Shown here piece by piece: positions 48,577 through 60,055 of a DNA stretch of 64,000 bases. The DNA comes from Aspidapion aeneum (taxonomy: Eukaryota; Arthropoda; Insecta; Coleoptera; Brentidae): contig OY755039.1 in the NCBI GenBank assembly GCA_963576565.1, forward strand, positions 28,720,602-28,784,601, in the 5' to 3' direction. Each line of letters begins with the position of its first letter. Position 1 is the stretch's first letter. The translations under genes were made by a program, and so were the position numbers. The notes under the pieces were generated by a model. The model was not told where the DNA came from. It saw only the letters and a list, made by a program, of their open reading frames with translations, and made no database searches.

Positions 48577-50175
48577 GACAATTAGGCGCTGACTCGTGAC
48601 GTAACTAAAAAACTGCGCCCCGACATAAATTGTAATTTTCATTTGCATCTCTTTTTAAAGCACAGCTAATTTTTTTATTGCTGTCGAACTCATAGAGCTG
48701 CACAATGGGCTCCCGGACCTAATATTTGACCAAAATTAGAAAAATAGGTTTTGTAACAATATTTTCTTTTAAAATTTAAAAAAATTATTATCAATCAAAA
48801 TACGGATCCAAAATGGCGAAGTTTCCTATTTATGAACCAATAAGTATGAAATTTAGAACTTTGGAGTGTTAATAGTCGCTAAATATTATTTTTGACTTTA
48901 ATGAAAAAAAAACTCATTTACCAAGAGGTATCAAATTTAGAACTTTGGCGTGTCTAAAGTCGCTGATTATAATAATGAACTCAAACTTAATAATAAACAA
49001 TCCACCTGTTAAAGTTAACAACATCTGTAATTTATGGTTTTTGAGTTTTTTTATTTTGTATTTTTTATGGTTTATGGAACATTTCAAGTTTTTTTATTTT
49101 TACTTTTTATTTTTTGAATATTCTTTACATTATTTGTATTTTCTGTTAATCTATTACTTTTTATTTTAATTTCTTTAAGTTAGCCTAAAGTGTTTTAAAA
49201 ATAATAAACAAGCACTTTTGTTAAGACTGGCTATATATAACTTTTTCTCGAAGAAATCCCTTTTTAGTAAATTAATAATATCTTTTATATGAGTAACTTG
49301 TGGCAGTAGATTTTAAAATATAATTTTTGAAAGATATGTTCTCTTTAAGAGAATAAAAATTTCAAGAAAACGGTTTATGACTGAAGCAAAATTTTTGTCC
49401 AACATTTATAAGAAATCTATATTTTTAAAGAATTTCAGAAATCCCAAGCAAAAACCATTACCATACCTCTACACATCAAAATTAAAATCAAAATGTACAG
49501 GGATAAAATCTACTTACCTCCCTCTACAAGATTTATTTTATGAGAATTTTATACAACATAACATATTGGCGCAAAATGGCTTTAAATCTGTATCAAATCG
49601 CCATGCAAATATGGTATTTTAACGCGTTCCGTTGAAAGGAAACATGACACTTCTGAAAGCTGCGTCAATCAAATAATAGTTTTTTCAAGGCCTACTGGAC
49701 TATCTACTCTTTTTTAGTAAAGATGTTCAGAGGTTTCAGTATGTATTTAATTTAACCCTTTTTGGTGAAAAATCAGGTCCGCGAGCCCACTGTGTGCTGA
49801 TGGAAGAACGTCGATTGACATTGATTGTCAAAATGACGTCTTATAAATACTTCTATTTGCAAACTAATCCCAAGACTGTTTTAGATTGGGTGCGCCCGTC
49901 CCACTAATTTGAGTTAAAAAGGGAGAGTAAGTAGCTGAATGACAAAGTGTGAGTTTAGTAAATCAAACGAGTAGACCACTGTTTGTTTATTGATATCATG
50001 ATTGTTTAAGAGTATTAGGCGGCTTTACTAATACATTAATTTAAAAAGAGATGGTAAATAATCGGATAATAATGTGTAAGTTCAGTCAATGACACGATTA
50101 GATTAGATGGTGATACGTTCGAGAATCCTTTTTTGTGTCGGGGTGCCGTGCTACGTCACAGTCAGCGCCTTATTG
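48577..50175. repeat. Inner inverted repeat pair, about 45 bp
   Basis: 'taggcgctgactcgtgacgt' (48582) and the complement 'acgtcacagtcagcgcctta' (50152), extending to 'ccccgacat'/'tgtcgggg'. Direct copies of 'gacctttn.aac.agnatcact' lie outside (48457, 50208). Confidence 0.55.
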
Positions 50176-50426
50176 ACAAATATGTCAAAATGTTAGTTTT
50201 TTAACGACCTTTACAACGAGGTATCACTTGATAGGAGTTTCAATTTGAAAATTTTAAGTTGACCGCCCCTATGCCGCCCCATAATGTAGAGGCGTCACAT
50301 CCGTCCTTTCAAAAAATAGATATCTTAATGTTATTGATCACTGCCAAATATGGTTTAGTTATCTTCAATAGTTCAGAAGATATTTGACTGGACTCGGACT
50401 TTTGGGGCACCCTGTATAGTTAATGA

Positions 50427-50690
50427 CTTTAATGTCGATGCCTGAAAGCGAAGTTGTTTGTTCTTCCGCCAAATCTGGTGTAAAATTTTACATCCGGTGT
50501 TATCCCTTTTCTTTTAACTTTTAGTTTACGGGTCACCGGGATTTGCTGCGATCATGATGACCTTAATGTCGATGCCTTAAAGCGAAGTTGTTTGTTCTTC
50601 CGCCATATCTCTCTTCTTTTAACTTTTAGTTCACAGGTCACCGGGATTTGCTGCGATCAGGGTGACCCTTATGTTTCTATTCCTATCTAA
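50427..50690 (+). repeat. Tandem duplication, about 135-bp spacing
   Basis: 'taatgtcgatgcct.aaagcgaagttgtttgtt' and 'ggtcaccgggatttgctgcg' each occur twice (from 50430 and 50565). Confidence 0.8.
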
Positions 50691-52344
50691 GCAGGCTACC
50701 CTATGGTCAGTATAGCTTTTTTCCATGTGGTATACCTGCACGTCCCCAGTTCCGTAGTAATAAAAATTAAGAGGCTCTTGCAAAAAAATCAACTGATGCT
50801 ACAGATGTTGAACAATTTTTTTTTTGGAAATTTAAAAAATATTTGTATATTTACGTGGCTTACCCGGCATTTTGTCGTGTGTTAAAATTGATTGTGAAAC
50901 TCAATTTATTTTGAAAAAAATTTTAACTTTTTGGGTTATTCACTGTTTTTTTGAATTTTATCAGACAAATGTAAATTTAATGTAATTTTATGGTATATTT
51001 TTATCTCAGGTGATGTAAACTAGAAATGTGTGTGTTTTACATACAATTTTTCCAGTGCAACATATGATAAACGCAGACAATGAAAAGAGAGACAGCAATC
51101 ATTTCTAATGCACCTGTCTTCAATCCTTGTATTTCAGAGGAGTCCGAAACCAATTTAAGTGGCTTGATGGAACGGAAAACTGACTGTCCGATAACAGTAC
51201 AACGTCGACCTGGAACGTAAAAAGGATTTTTCGTACCGTTTTATGACTGTAGCACGCGATGATGGAACGACACTATTATGACCTTTTCGTATTCGGCAAA
51301 TTTGAATGAGGGAAATATACAGGGTGACAAGTTAAAAACTATCCACCCCATGTGTTTCGAGAATCGATAGAGATATTTGCCTAATTCCGAAAACGGTTCG
51401 AGGGATTGGAGGTGGAACGTTATTTATGTATTCAATGCCTTTTAGTTATTTTTTATATATTTTGTCAAGTCCGTGATTTAATGTATTTTTGAAATTTGGT
51501 TTTAGGGGCTAGGCTTGATCACGGTTGGTTTTACTAAGATAAAGACTTATGAGTAATTCCACGCCAAATCATCCAATGGCGGTAGCTGCCATGTCACGAA
51601 AAAAATCCAAAGTTTGATAACATGTATTAGTGTCCTTAGGAATACCAAATTAACAAATTTTAATTTTTAATGTCGCCTCCCGTATTTTACAGGCCACTTT
51701 GAAAGTAAAAAAAAGAAGAAAATCAGTTGTGGCCTTATTTTTTTTATTTCTATTGTATTAAATCTTATGTAAAAACAAATTTGACGGAAGAAGTCTTTAA
51801 TATTGGTTGGATAATCCTACACATAAAAAAAAATTAACCTCACTTTTTTGACATGGCAAAAATAGTTTTAAAAAAATAGTAAATTTTATGATTTTCTCGA
51901 TTTTTAATTATTTACACCGGTGCGGAATATGTCCATCAAAAAAAAGTCTATACGCACATTAAAGCTCAGTGGCTTGACTATCATACAAGGTAAAAGAAAA
52001 ATTTCTAGTTCTATTGCTTTCATAAAACTAAATTTTTTAAAATTGGAAAAACCGCAAAAACTCAGAATTGGCAACTTTTGACTAAAAAAATTGTCATGTC
52101 TATCTGTCTATTAAAACTTCGCTTGTGCGTTGTTTTACTTGATAATGTATCGTCTAAATAAAAGTAAAATAAAAAATCTGGGTCTGTCATTTTAACATCA
52201 ACTTTTAAGTTATTTGGTTAATGCATGTAAAAAATCAAATTTTTTATTGTGTCGCAAAAGGAAAAAAATATGTATAAAAATCATCGTTAGGGGATCTTAT
52301 ATATAGTCACATACTGTTTTGCGTGAGATCCTAGTTTGTGGGTT

Positions 52345-52580
52345 CAAGTCTCCAGCGGCGTAGCGTGCCTGAAGGGGCGGGGGGGGGCCGACTGCTAAAA
52401 AGGCGCCACTCAGAAATCTTGCAAAAAAAACCAAAAAAAAAAAAAAGGTCATGTATCTTGCGACCAAAAAAAAAGTCAGCATTTGCCGTTGCCGGTCCTG
52501 CAACTAAGCTTAGGGCGCTTCGGCCACCCATGGGGCACCAATACCTTCGGGGCGGGGGGGGCGACGAACCCCGAACTCAA
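52345..52580 (+). mobile_element. CAGCGGCGTAGCGTG-type MITE, right end unclear
   Basis: Starts CAGCGGCGTAGCGTGCCTG with a G-run, and has a second G-run at 52550-52560. No matching right terminus or TSD found. Confidence 0.4.
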
Positions 52581-52740
52581 CTTCTTTTCCGATTTTTTAA
52601 ATATGACAGTAGGTAACTACTAAAAAAGTAAATAAACTTTAAAAAAATTTGTGTAGTGACCTTACGAAGAGGGTTTAGATCATAATTTATTGAACAGTGC
52701 TCATATAAATAAACTTTACCTTTTGATAAACTTTAATTTG

Positions 52741-52882
52741 CAGGGGCGGATCTAGAAACTTTATTTTGGGGGAAAATATCATAATAATATATTCTATATT
52801 CTATAATGTATTCTATGTGTCAAAACTGAGTAAACTTTCAGATTTGGGGGGGGGGCATCCCCCCCCCGTAGATGCACGCCTG
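52741..52882 (+). mobile_element. Short hAT-like MITE
   Basis: CAGGGGCGGATCTAG ... GTAGATGCACGCCTG, 142 bp. TAATTTG on both sides (52734-52740, 52883-52889). Confidence 0.7.
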
Positions 52883-53721
52883 TAATTTGTTATGCAATTT
52901 AATATCACTAAAAATATTAAAATAACATAAAAATGTGTAGTGACCTTAAGGATTGCAGACCCAGATTTTTTATTCTTGTTTTTAAAAGTATATGAGACAG
53001 TAAAAAATTTACCCTACTTGATTGTCACCAGCACCCCGATAGACAGGGTCATTTTTAATGCTGAAGTTGAGGGATTTCCCAGACATTCTTAACTTCTTCG
53101 TGGAACTCCAAGGTAACGTCTACTTTTTGAATATGTTTTATACAAGGAAGATATAGTCCTTGAGTATAGCTTTCCAACGCTGTATGAAAAATTTAAGAAA
53201 ACATTACATTTATACCCCAAAAAAATATGAAATCTTCGAAAATTTCTGCGCTTTTTGTATATTCTCTGAATTGCTCTAATTAAGCCAGTATAAAAGATTT
53301 TGCTAAACATCACATTTTATTGAAAACTACTTTTATGCATGTTTTCAAAATTATAGGTTAATTTTTTTTGGTGCTGTTTACTATGAGCATAATTTCTTAA
53401 TAGTCCCATTTTGCCCGTTTTTAGACTTTTCAAATGCGTGTACAACAGACTAATTGGATTAAAAAATCTAAAATTGTGCAAAAGTGGTTAAGCATAAGCT
53501 GTTTCATTTAGTAAGCATGATTAAAGAAAAAAATTAAGTGTCACGGCCACACTTTTGTTGTAAATTGGATGACTTGGCGTGGAATTGCTCTTACTATTTT
53601 TCTTTATTAATATGCAAATATCTCAAAAACTGACTTAGTGTATTTTGCTTGTATACCGACGGTATGTTCCAATTTAAACAGATTTCTAGCTTGGAAGACT
53701 AGGCTTGTTGCTTTCTTAACT

Positions 53722-53843
53722 CAGTGGCGTACGCAGAAATTGATCCCGCGGGGGGGAGGGGGGCTTGAGTACAGATTGACAAAGTTTAATCTTCCTTGGG
53801 GGGGACTTGAACCCCTAAGCCCTTCTTGCGTACGACGCCACTG
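53722..53843 (+). mobile_element. Short hAT-like MITE
   Basis: CAGTGGCGTACGCAG ... TGCGTACGACGCCACTG, 122 bp. Flanks CTTAACT / CGTAACT are a blurred duplication. Confidence 0.72.
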
Positions 53844-54889
53844 CGTAACTATATTTAATGACATCTTTATGAAGGTATCTTTAAAACAGATCTGATATCT
53901 CGGGTTACTATACATATAAATTGCGTGAGAAAAACAGATAAAAACAAAAACAGATAAAAACATCAATAAACAATAAAATTATTGCAAATATTCCTACATC
54001 TTCAGCGACGTGTCCAAATCTGGGTTGCGAAAGTGTAACACTTTGCTCTGTTATTATTATACATGTTGAAATGAAATTTGACTTATTGTTTTAGCATGGT
54101 TTTGTGAGAACCAAGCAATAAAATAGATCTCTTTTTTTTTTAATTTTGAATTTTAAAACTATGTAGATAGATTCAATTGTAGGTATTTCTCATCTTAAAA
54201 AAGTTTTATGTATAAATTATTCAATTTTTAAGTTGCTCTCCTTCTAAAACAAAAAAGACTCACGATAGTATTTAAACAAGAAAATCGCTTTTCCATCATA
54301 TTTTTTGTAGGTAGGTAACGTTTTTTACGAAGAATGCTTTTGCTTTGCCAAACAAATTTAAAAGACTAGATTTCCTACATTAAAAATGATGTGGGAAAGT
54401 GCTCTATTCCGCACCTTCATAGAAAAAATATACGGACTGTTATTAATTTCTTATTAAATAATAAATGTATTTATTTATACGATCTTACATTAATTATACA
54501 TTCCGTTAAATACATAATGTTTATGTGCAACATATGCTTGAAGAAGAAGAACTGGAGTCTATTGACCTTTTATGGAATCACAGTTTTTTCAGCTCATCAT
54601 ACCATTACCAATATGGCACCTGCTACAATCAAATTATTGATACCTAATAAATATTATGGCAAGTGAATATTTTAGTGCAGGCGCTGTAGGTAGTTGAGTA
54701 TGCAAAATATGAGGACCGCAGTTTGACAATGAATTCTAACTGGCAATAGGTCACAGATTAACGATCTGGATGTTGCGAAGCCAGTTTTTGGTCCAATTTT
54801 TTCTAAATCCCCCTCTTCTTATAGTCGTGTTCAAATTTCAGAAAATTTAACTAAGTTGACGCCCTAAAGCCACAAAGACACAAAATATG

Positions 54890-55870
54890 TAAAATCTAAC
54901 CTAAAAATTAAATTATATTAGTTTTTTAAATATTACCTGCAAACACCCCCAAAAACCACCCAGACCTCCCAAAACCTGAAATTATTAGGTTTTCCTTAAA
55001 TTTTCTCAAAAACTAAGCTTCTTAGGGAAAAATATGAAATTACCTTTGTTGTAGACAATAAAATTTCCTTTTTAACTATATACAAGTCAGTGGGGTACGA
55101 CCAATGACAAACTCTCCAGTGGCGTCCGTTTATTGAGGTAAAGAACTTGTTTATTACAGGTTTTACTCGATTTTCTTAACAACAAAGCTCTCGATCAAAA
55201 ATTGTGCACCACAGTAGATTGTAGGCAATGAAATTTCCCTTTAAATGATGTATAATAAGGTACGATTAGTTTTATTTGTAAGAATTTGGGGGCATCCATA
55301 AATTAAATCAATTTTTAAAAATTAATATACCAAATTTTTAAAACATTTTTTTCAAAAACTAAGCTTTTTGGGAATAAAATTATTGTAAACTTTATTGTAG
55401 AAAATAAAATTCCCTTTTTAAAAGTGTATAAGTCAGTGTAATCAGACTAATACCAAATTCTCCAACTACGTTCGCGTTTTAAGAAAATGCAAAACAATTT
55501 AAAAAACGACATATTTGTCACATGCTTTCCCCGGTTATCTTAAAAACCAAGCCCTCTCAAAAATTGTGTTCTACAGTCGATCATAGACAATCAAATTTCC
55601 TTTTAAACCACGAAGCAAGATTCAGGTTAAAACTGCACAGGCGTTCGTAAATAAAATCAATTTTTACAAATCACCAAATTAATTTTCTTACAGGTTTTAT
55701 CCAATTTTCTCAAAAACTAAGCTCAACTAAAAAAAAGTGTTTTATACTTTATTGTAGAAAATAAAATTTCCTTTTGAACAATGTATAACAAGTATTGGGG
55801 ACGTTCGTAAATTAAATCAAGTAAAATGCACAGTGTTAGTTACATAAAAACTGACTAAGTTGACCTTTCG
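54890..55870 (+). repeat. Diverged tandem array, unit about 160-200 bp, five copies
   Basis: 'ttttctcaaaaactaagct' and variants at about 55005, 55173, 55345, 55545 and 55703, each followed by 'gtagacaataaaatttcc' variants and 'ttnaan.atgtataa'. Old array, no coding content. Confidence 0.7.
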
Positions 55871-56514
55871 TGAACGGAGTAGCGGCGTATACTGATATTT
55901 TCGCTAACCTGACAACGTTGGTTTTACTTTTTTCTGTTCTCCCATGCAATCCTTATGACCCATACAAAAACCCTACTTCTAGATAGAAGGCAGGCTACGC
56001 TGTATAATATAATATTATTCGCAAAAGAAGTGACGTGATGAAAAACTCCATACGAAATAAAATAAGACAGAAAATAGATAATTGAGATACACGAAAAATG
56101 TATTAATAATAAAGAAACTCAATTAACAGTTCGTTAATAGTTATAATGTTGTTTACGCATTTTAACAAATGTATAGAGGTTTTTCATTAAATAACAGATT
56201 TGAGAAAACTCACTAAACTAAAACGAACCCAACTGAAGGTACTAACAATTAAAAACGTCGTTTCCATCAGCGTTTCTAAAACGCAACTTTGCCCCAATCA
56301 TTTTAATTTGGATAAGCAAAAGTTTTAAACAACACCTCAACTTGTTAAAAGTTTCATTACTACATGGAGTTAGAAATAATCAAAAATAAGATAATTAGCA
56401 CAGAAATAATGACTGGATTATCAAATTGTAACTACCTACCAGGCGCGGATCTACGGGATGGAAAAAAGGGGAAATTTCCCCCTAAATCGAAAACTATATT
56501 TAGTTTTGCGCAGT

Positions 56515-56542
56515 GTGCGGTAAAGTAATTATTTTACCACAC
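56515..56542. promoter_or_regulatory. Lox-like core: 10-bp arms, 8-bp spacer
   Basis: GTGCGGTAAA, spacer GTAATTAT, TTTACCACAC; one mismatch between arms. It overlaps the left copy of the 22-bp direct repeat. In the right copy only the spacer and right arm are kept. Function as a crossover site is inferred from shape. Confidence 0.45.
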
Positions 56543-56562
56543 GCGGTGCTGTAATAGTAGTT

Positions 56563-56683
56563 TACCTAACTAGTGCGGAAAGTGCCTCTTTTCCGCACGC
56601 GATTGCAGATGGCCAAACGACGCGATAGCGGAGTTTGGCCAGCAATGAAGTGCGGAAAAGACACTTTACGCACGAGTTAGGTA
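56563..56683. repeat. 121-bp palindrome at the left of the recombinase element
   Basis: TACCTAACTAGTGCGG ... GCACGAGTTAGGTA, with inner GGCCAAAC / GTTTGGCC; arms match over roughly 50 bp with scattered differences. Confidence 0.8.
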
Positions 56684-56762
56684 CATTATTTTTTCTATAA
56701 GCGTGAGGAAAAAACTAAAAATTAATCAGAAAATTCTTTATATTCAAAACATTTTAATCAAA

Positions 56763-57969
56763 TCAATTATTATTATTAACATTAATATTAAAGGTGCAGT
56801 TTGTAGCGTGCTGTAAGTTGATAGCAGAGGCAAGTGTTTTCTCAAATGAAGTGGCAGATTTAAAACTTGGGTTTTGGTTCTCCACTGCGTTCTCCAAGTT
56901 TTCGGAAACATCTGTTGCAACTGTGGTCATGCATTTGGGGCTGGATTGAGGCACTTTGGAAGGTTGTATGGTAGAAGAAAGTTGCTGACTAGTTGAAGGA
57001 CCAGGGTGGCTGAACTTCAAAATTTTATTCGAAATATTTTTTTGGAATCCAGTTGAACTGTCAAGATACCCTTCTGCGACACTTGAAGATTTCCATCCAC
57101 CGAGTCGTTTGATATTGGTTATTCCTTCGCCTGAATCTGCCAACATTGTTGCGGCAGAACGTCGGAAGCTGTGGCCCGTGTATAATTCTGGATTTGAAAG
57201 CTTCAGATAGCATGCGATATCTGATGGCATTTTACCGAATGTATTAATTCCAATGCATTGTACCGTACATGCTCCTTTTTTGTAGTTTACGAAGAACCGT
57301 CTATGTGGGGTCTCTGGTTTCCTTAAGTTGACATATTTTCGGATCAATTGGAGAAGTTTTCCATTCTCGGCTTCTTCTGAAATAGCAAAACTTCTAAATG
57401 TATGGTTTTTTGAGTCAGGAATTTTTATAATGATCATATTTCCTTTTTCTTCAATGTCATCTAGGCACATTTTTGCTAGTTCTTCGCGGCGACATGCGCC
57501 CGCCAAACCAAAAATCGTGGCAACTTTCATATGCAAATAAACTAGGTCAGGAGCTTCGCTTAAAAACTTGAAAATTTCTTCTTTTGTGAAGATTTTTGCC
57601 TTCTTGGGTCTGAATCCAACGTTTTGTTTTTTTCAAGTAGGCCGTAACTTTAAAAAAATTGCTTAAGTCAACGTTTTTTCTGAGTTTTATTACACTTTTG
57701 AGCATAGAATACCTCGACCAAAGGGTATTCGGTTTGCACGTTTTGGAAATTTCGGAGAAATATGCCAAAAAAACAGCTTCTTGAAGGGATTTAATGCCTT
57801 TAGCGTGGCACCATCTCTCAAACAAACTATATTCCTTCTCATACCTGTGACGAGATTTTGAAGGAAGCAGGTCCAAATTAGCGATTCTAGCGGCTTCTAG
57901 AACTGACTGGGGTAGATCTTCGTCCGAAGAAGCCATTGAAAATCTGATTTTTTTGTTTGAAAAATTCAA
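56763..57969 (-). CDS. Crypton-like tyrosine recombinase, one +1 frameshift
   Basis: Two frames form one protein of about 400 residues. The first (57969-57547) gives an N-terminal, SAM-like core-binding domain (SVLEAARIANLDLLPSKSR, EYSLFERWCHAKGI). The second (to 56763) gives the catalytic domain; counting from the ATG at 57536: Arg in GACRREEL (R16/R17), Lys43, HSFRR (H122, R125), Trp148 in GGWKS and Tyr157 in AEGYL. The full R-K-HxxR-W-Y set is present, so the active site looks intact. A low-complexity Ser/Asn-rich tail follows. The frames differ by one extra A in an A7 run near 57635; removing it would join them. This could be a real mutation, an assembly error or, less likely, recoding. 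Cryptons encode such enzymes and ZMYM proteins derive from them; subfamily not assigned. Probable upstream region is 57970-58290. Confidence 0.8.
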
Positions 57970-58293
57970 AAGACGCTTGTATCTGCAAAATTGGCTTTGT
58001 TTTGACAGTTTGTTTGTACTTTGTTGCTATGGTGATTTAAGATGCCAAATCTAAAACCACTAGTGTTCATTGTTGTTTGACATTGACAATGACGATATTT
58101 ATACCGGGGAGGTTAAAAACTTATAATTTGAACCTATTTTACTGAAAACTTTATTTTATCGAAAATATTGAAAATATAGCAGAATTTTAGTCAATTTGAA
58201 TATTTTTAGGATATTTCGTGTGGTAGGAAAGATACAAATGTATTTTGAACGGTCTAAATGTTATAGAACACCTCAAAATCGTAACAAATTTAC

Positions 58294-58394
58294 TTTTCCG
58301 CACTAGTGCGGAAAAAATATTTTTCCGCACTAGTGCAGAAAAGTGGCACTTTCCACACTAAAATGCGTGCGGAAAAGTGGACTTTTCCGCACGC
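58294..58394. repeat. Three consecutive palindromes at the right of the recombinase element
   Basis: 58294-58315 is a perfect 22-bp palindrome, TTTTCCGCAC-TA-GTGCGGAAAA. 58321-58342 is the same with one change. 58365-58394 has perfect 14-bp arms GCGTGCGGAAAAGT around GG. Even spacing suggests protein-binding sites. Confidence 0.85.
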
Positions 58395-58571
58395 TTATAG
58401 AAAAAGTAATTATTTTACCGCACGCGAGTGGGTAAATGATTATAATTGCAAAATAAGGTTTTATTACATTTTTTATGTAATGTTACTCTTATAAAAATAT
58501 ATATTAAAAATATAGTAAGCTAAAGCTATTTTACAATAAATTTTACTTAAAAACTACAGCAGCAATCAATA

Positions 58572-58849
58572 GGGACTTATTGGAATAAAACCTGACTTTA
58601 TTTTAGAGTCGACTTTATTTTGACACATTTACACAAAAAACTAACAGCTGACCTCTCAAAATTGACATACCAAAGCCAAATTTAATAATAAAGACGCTAA
58701 CTTTCATTTAATAAATACCGACACTAATAAATCCGGTTTTTAAATACACAAAGGCCGAATTTTGAAGCAAAACAGCTGCTTTTTATATGCAAATCTGTCA
58801 CCATAGGGTCGAAGTTTAAGTAAGGTCAGGTTTTATTCCAATAAGTGTC
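58572..58849 (-). mobile_element. Tc1/mariner-type MITE, inverted copy of 11997-12275
   Basis: 278 bp, GGGACTTATTGGAATAAAAC ... CCAATAAGTGTC, flanked by TA (58570-58571, 58850-58851). Clearly homologous along its length to the 12-kb copy in reverse. Confidence 0.88.
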
Positions 58850-59103
58850 TAATATGCGGTTTTAAACTGATAGTATCGTAAACAAAAAAGAGAGTGGCCA
58901 CAAATGGGTCAAAATAGCCACAAATACTGAAAAACGATGTATGAGAGTTTTGATTATTTTTTGTAAATAAATATTGTTATAATAAGTTGTTAGTTATAAA
59001 ATATCTGTAAAATTATGAAGAGCTAGTAAACTAATTTTTGGTGCTTATCGGGACCACAACCAAGCAAATGCTTTTGAGGAATAATAGGTAGTGTAGATAC
59101 CAA

Positions 59104-60055
59104 AGCCGGTTTCAAGCGAATAGCTAGTAATTACCTCTGGTTATCCCTTGGTTGACATTTAAAATCAGCTATTTAGGCTCTTAGCCTATTACCACAGAAA
59201 CACCGCTTGAATAGCTTTTTTTATAACCGGTTATTGTTTGTTGTTGCTTTTTGCGATTTCTTAAAGAAGTTGGTTTTAGTGCGCTATTTGAGTTCTTCTC
59301 GACCAACTCTGAAATACTGGCGTATTTAATTTGAAATGGAAAAAAACAAGTATTAACGTTACTTAAAAATTAAGGATCAATCAACGATTCCTCTTTTCCA
59401 CACTGCAGAACAGTGGTTAGGAGTACAATGATACTGTTTTTTTTAATGCTATTTCGTGTATTAAAATCTACATTGGAAAAATTAGAGGAAGCCATTGGAA
59501 GAGTTGATGAAACCAAAATCTAGGCAAGACAATATAGACAAATCACTTTGTTCTATTGAAACTACAAATTATAATTTTTGTATTTTACATGGCCACTCAA
59601 GAAACATTATTTGCAATCGGAAAACGATTTTTTTTCTGAATGCTGTAGTTAACTTTACTGTTAAAGAAATAGTATATTAGATTTCCATAAACTGATAAAG
59701 AATTGAAGGAAATTGCAAATAACTTTAAAAAATATCCAGGTAAAAACGGCATCAAAGTCATCTATATCTAATCTAATATCTTTTCCCTCGTAATTGAGGC
59801 ACACACGATAAATTTCACTCATTCCAAATTTGTTTTGCAAAAATCCACGCAAAATTTTTCCGAAAAAGAAACAAAAGAAATGATTGTAAGGTTAGAAAAC
59901 CCAATTACCTTTCTCGAAAGTGTGGTAATTACCGGTAATAAACGATGACGTGGCTCATTCGTGACATCACTCTTCAAGGATTGGTATTTACCAAGGCCGC
60001 TTGAACGCCAGTGGTAAATACTAGTAATTACTAGTTATTCGCTTGAAAACGGTTC
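59104..60055. mobile_element. Element of about 950 bp with 30-bp inverted ends
   Basis: 'ccggtttcaagcgaatagct' plus 'agtaattac' at the left; 'gtaattactagttattcgct' plus 'tgaaaacggtt' at the right. A minus-strand open stretch inside (59852-59740, KFGMSEIYRVCLNYEGKD) looks protein-like but is unassigned. Confidence 0.6.

Larger units (their letters stand above)
47775..51273. mobile_element. 3.5-kb element bounded by inverted repeats
   Basis: Left GCAGTGTTCCATCAGGCC then GAGTCATAAAACCGTCCGAA; right end is the complement (ttcgtaccgttttatgactg ... gatggaacgacac). TATTA flanks both ends (47770-47774, 51274-51278). No transposase recognised; an open frame at 49377-49622 (81 codons) has no known similarity to me. 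Confidence 0.55.
51551..53590. mobile_element. 2-kb element with 27-bp inverted ends
   Basis: GAGTAATTCCACGCCAAATC... at the left; 'attggatgacttggcgtgga' then 'attgctc' at the right (25 of 27 match by eye). It contains MITEs at about 52345 and 52741. No transposase seen. Confidence 0.6.
56511..58430 (-). mobile_element. Candidate Crypton-like tyrosine-recombinase element
   Basis: The recombinase gene (56763-57969) lies between two clusters of palindromes built on TTTTCCGCAC and a 22-bp direct repeat beginning AGTAATTATTTTACC (56524-56545, 58405-58426, one mismatch). An inverted pair also exists: 'ttttctataagcgtg' (about 56691) and 'cacgcttatagaaaa' (about 58391). Direct rather than inverted end repeats are expected for tyrosine-recombinase transposons that move through circles. 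True borders are unproven. Confidence 0.6.

Noticed and set aside
54391..54666. 91-codon frame
   Set aside because: ATG-started but rich in AT-driven codons, with no splice or homology support.
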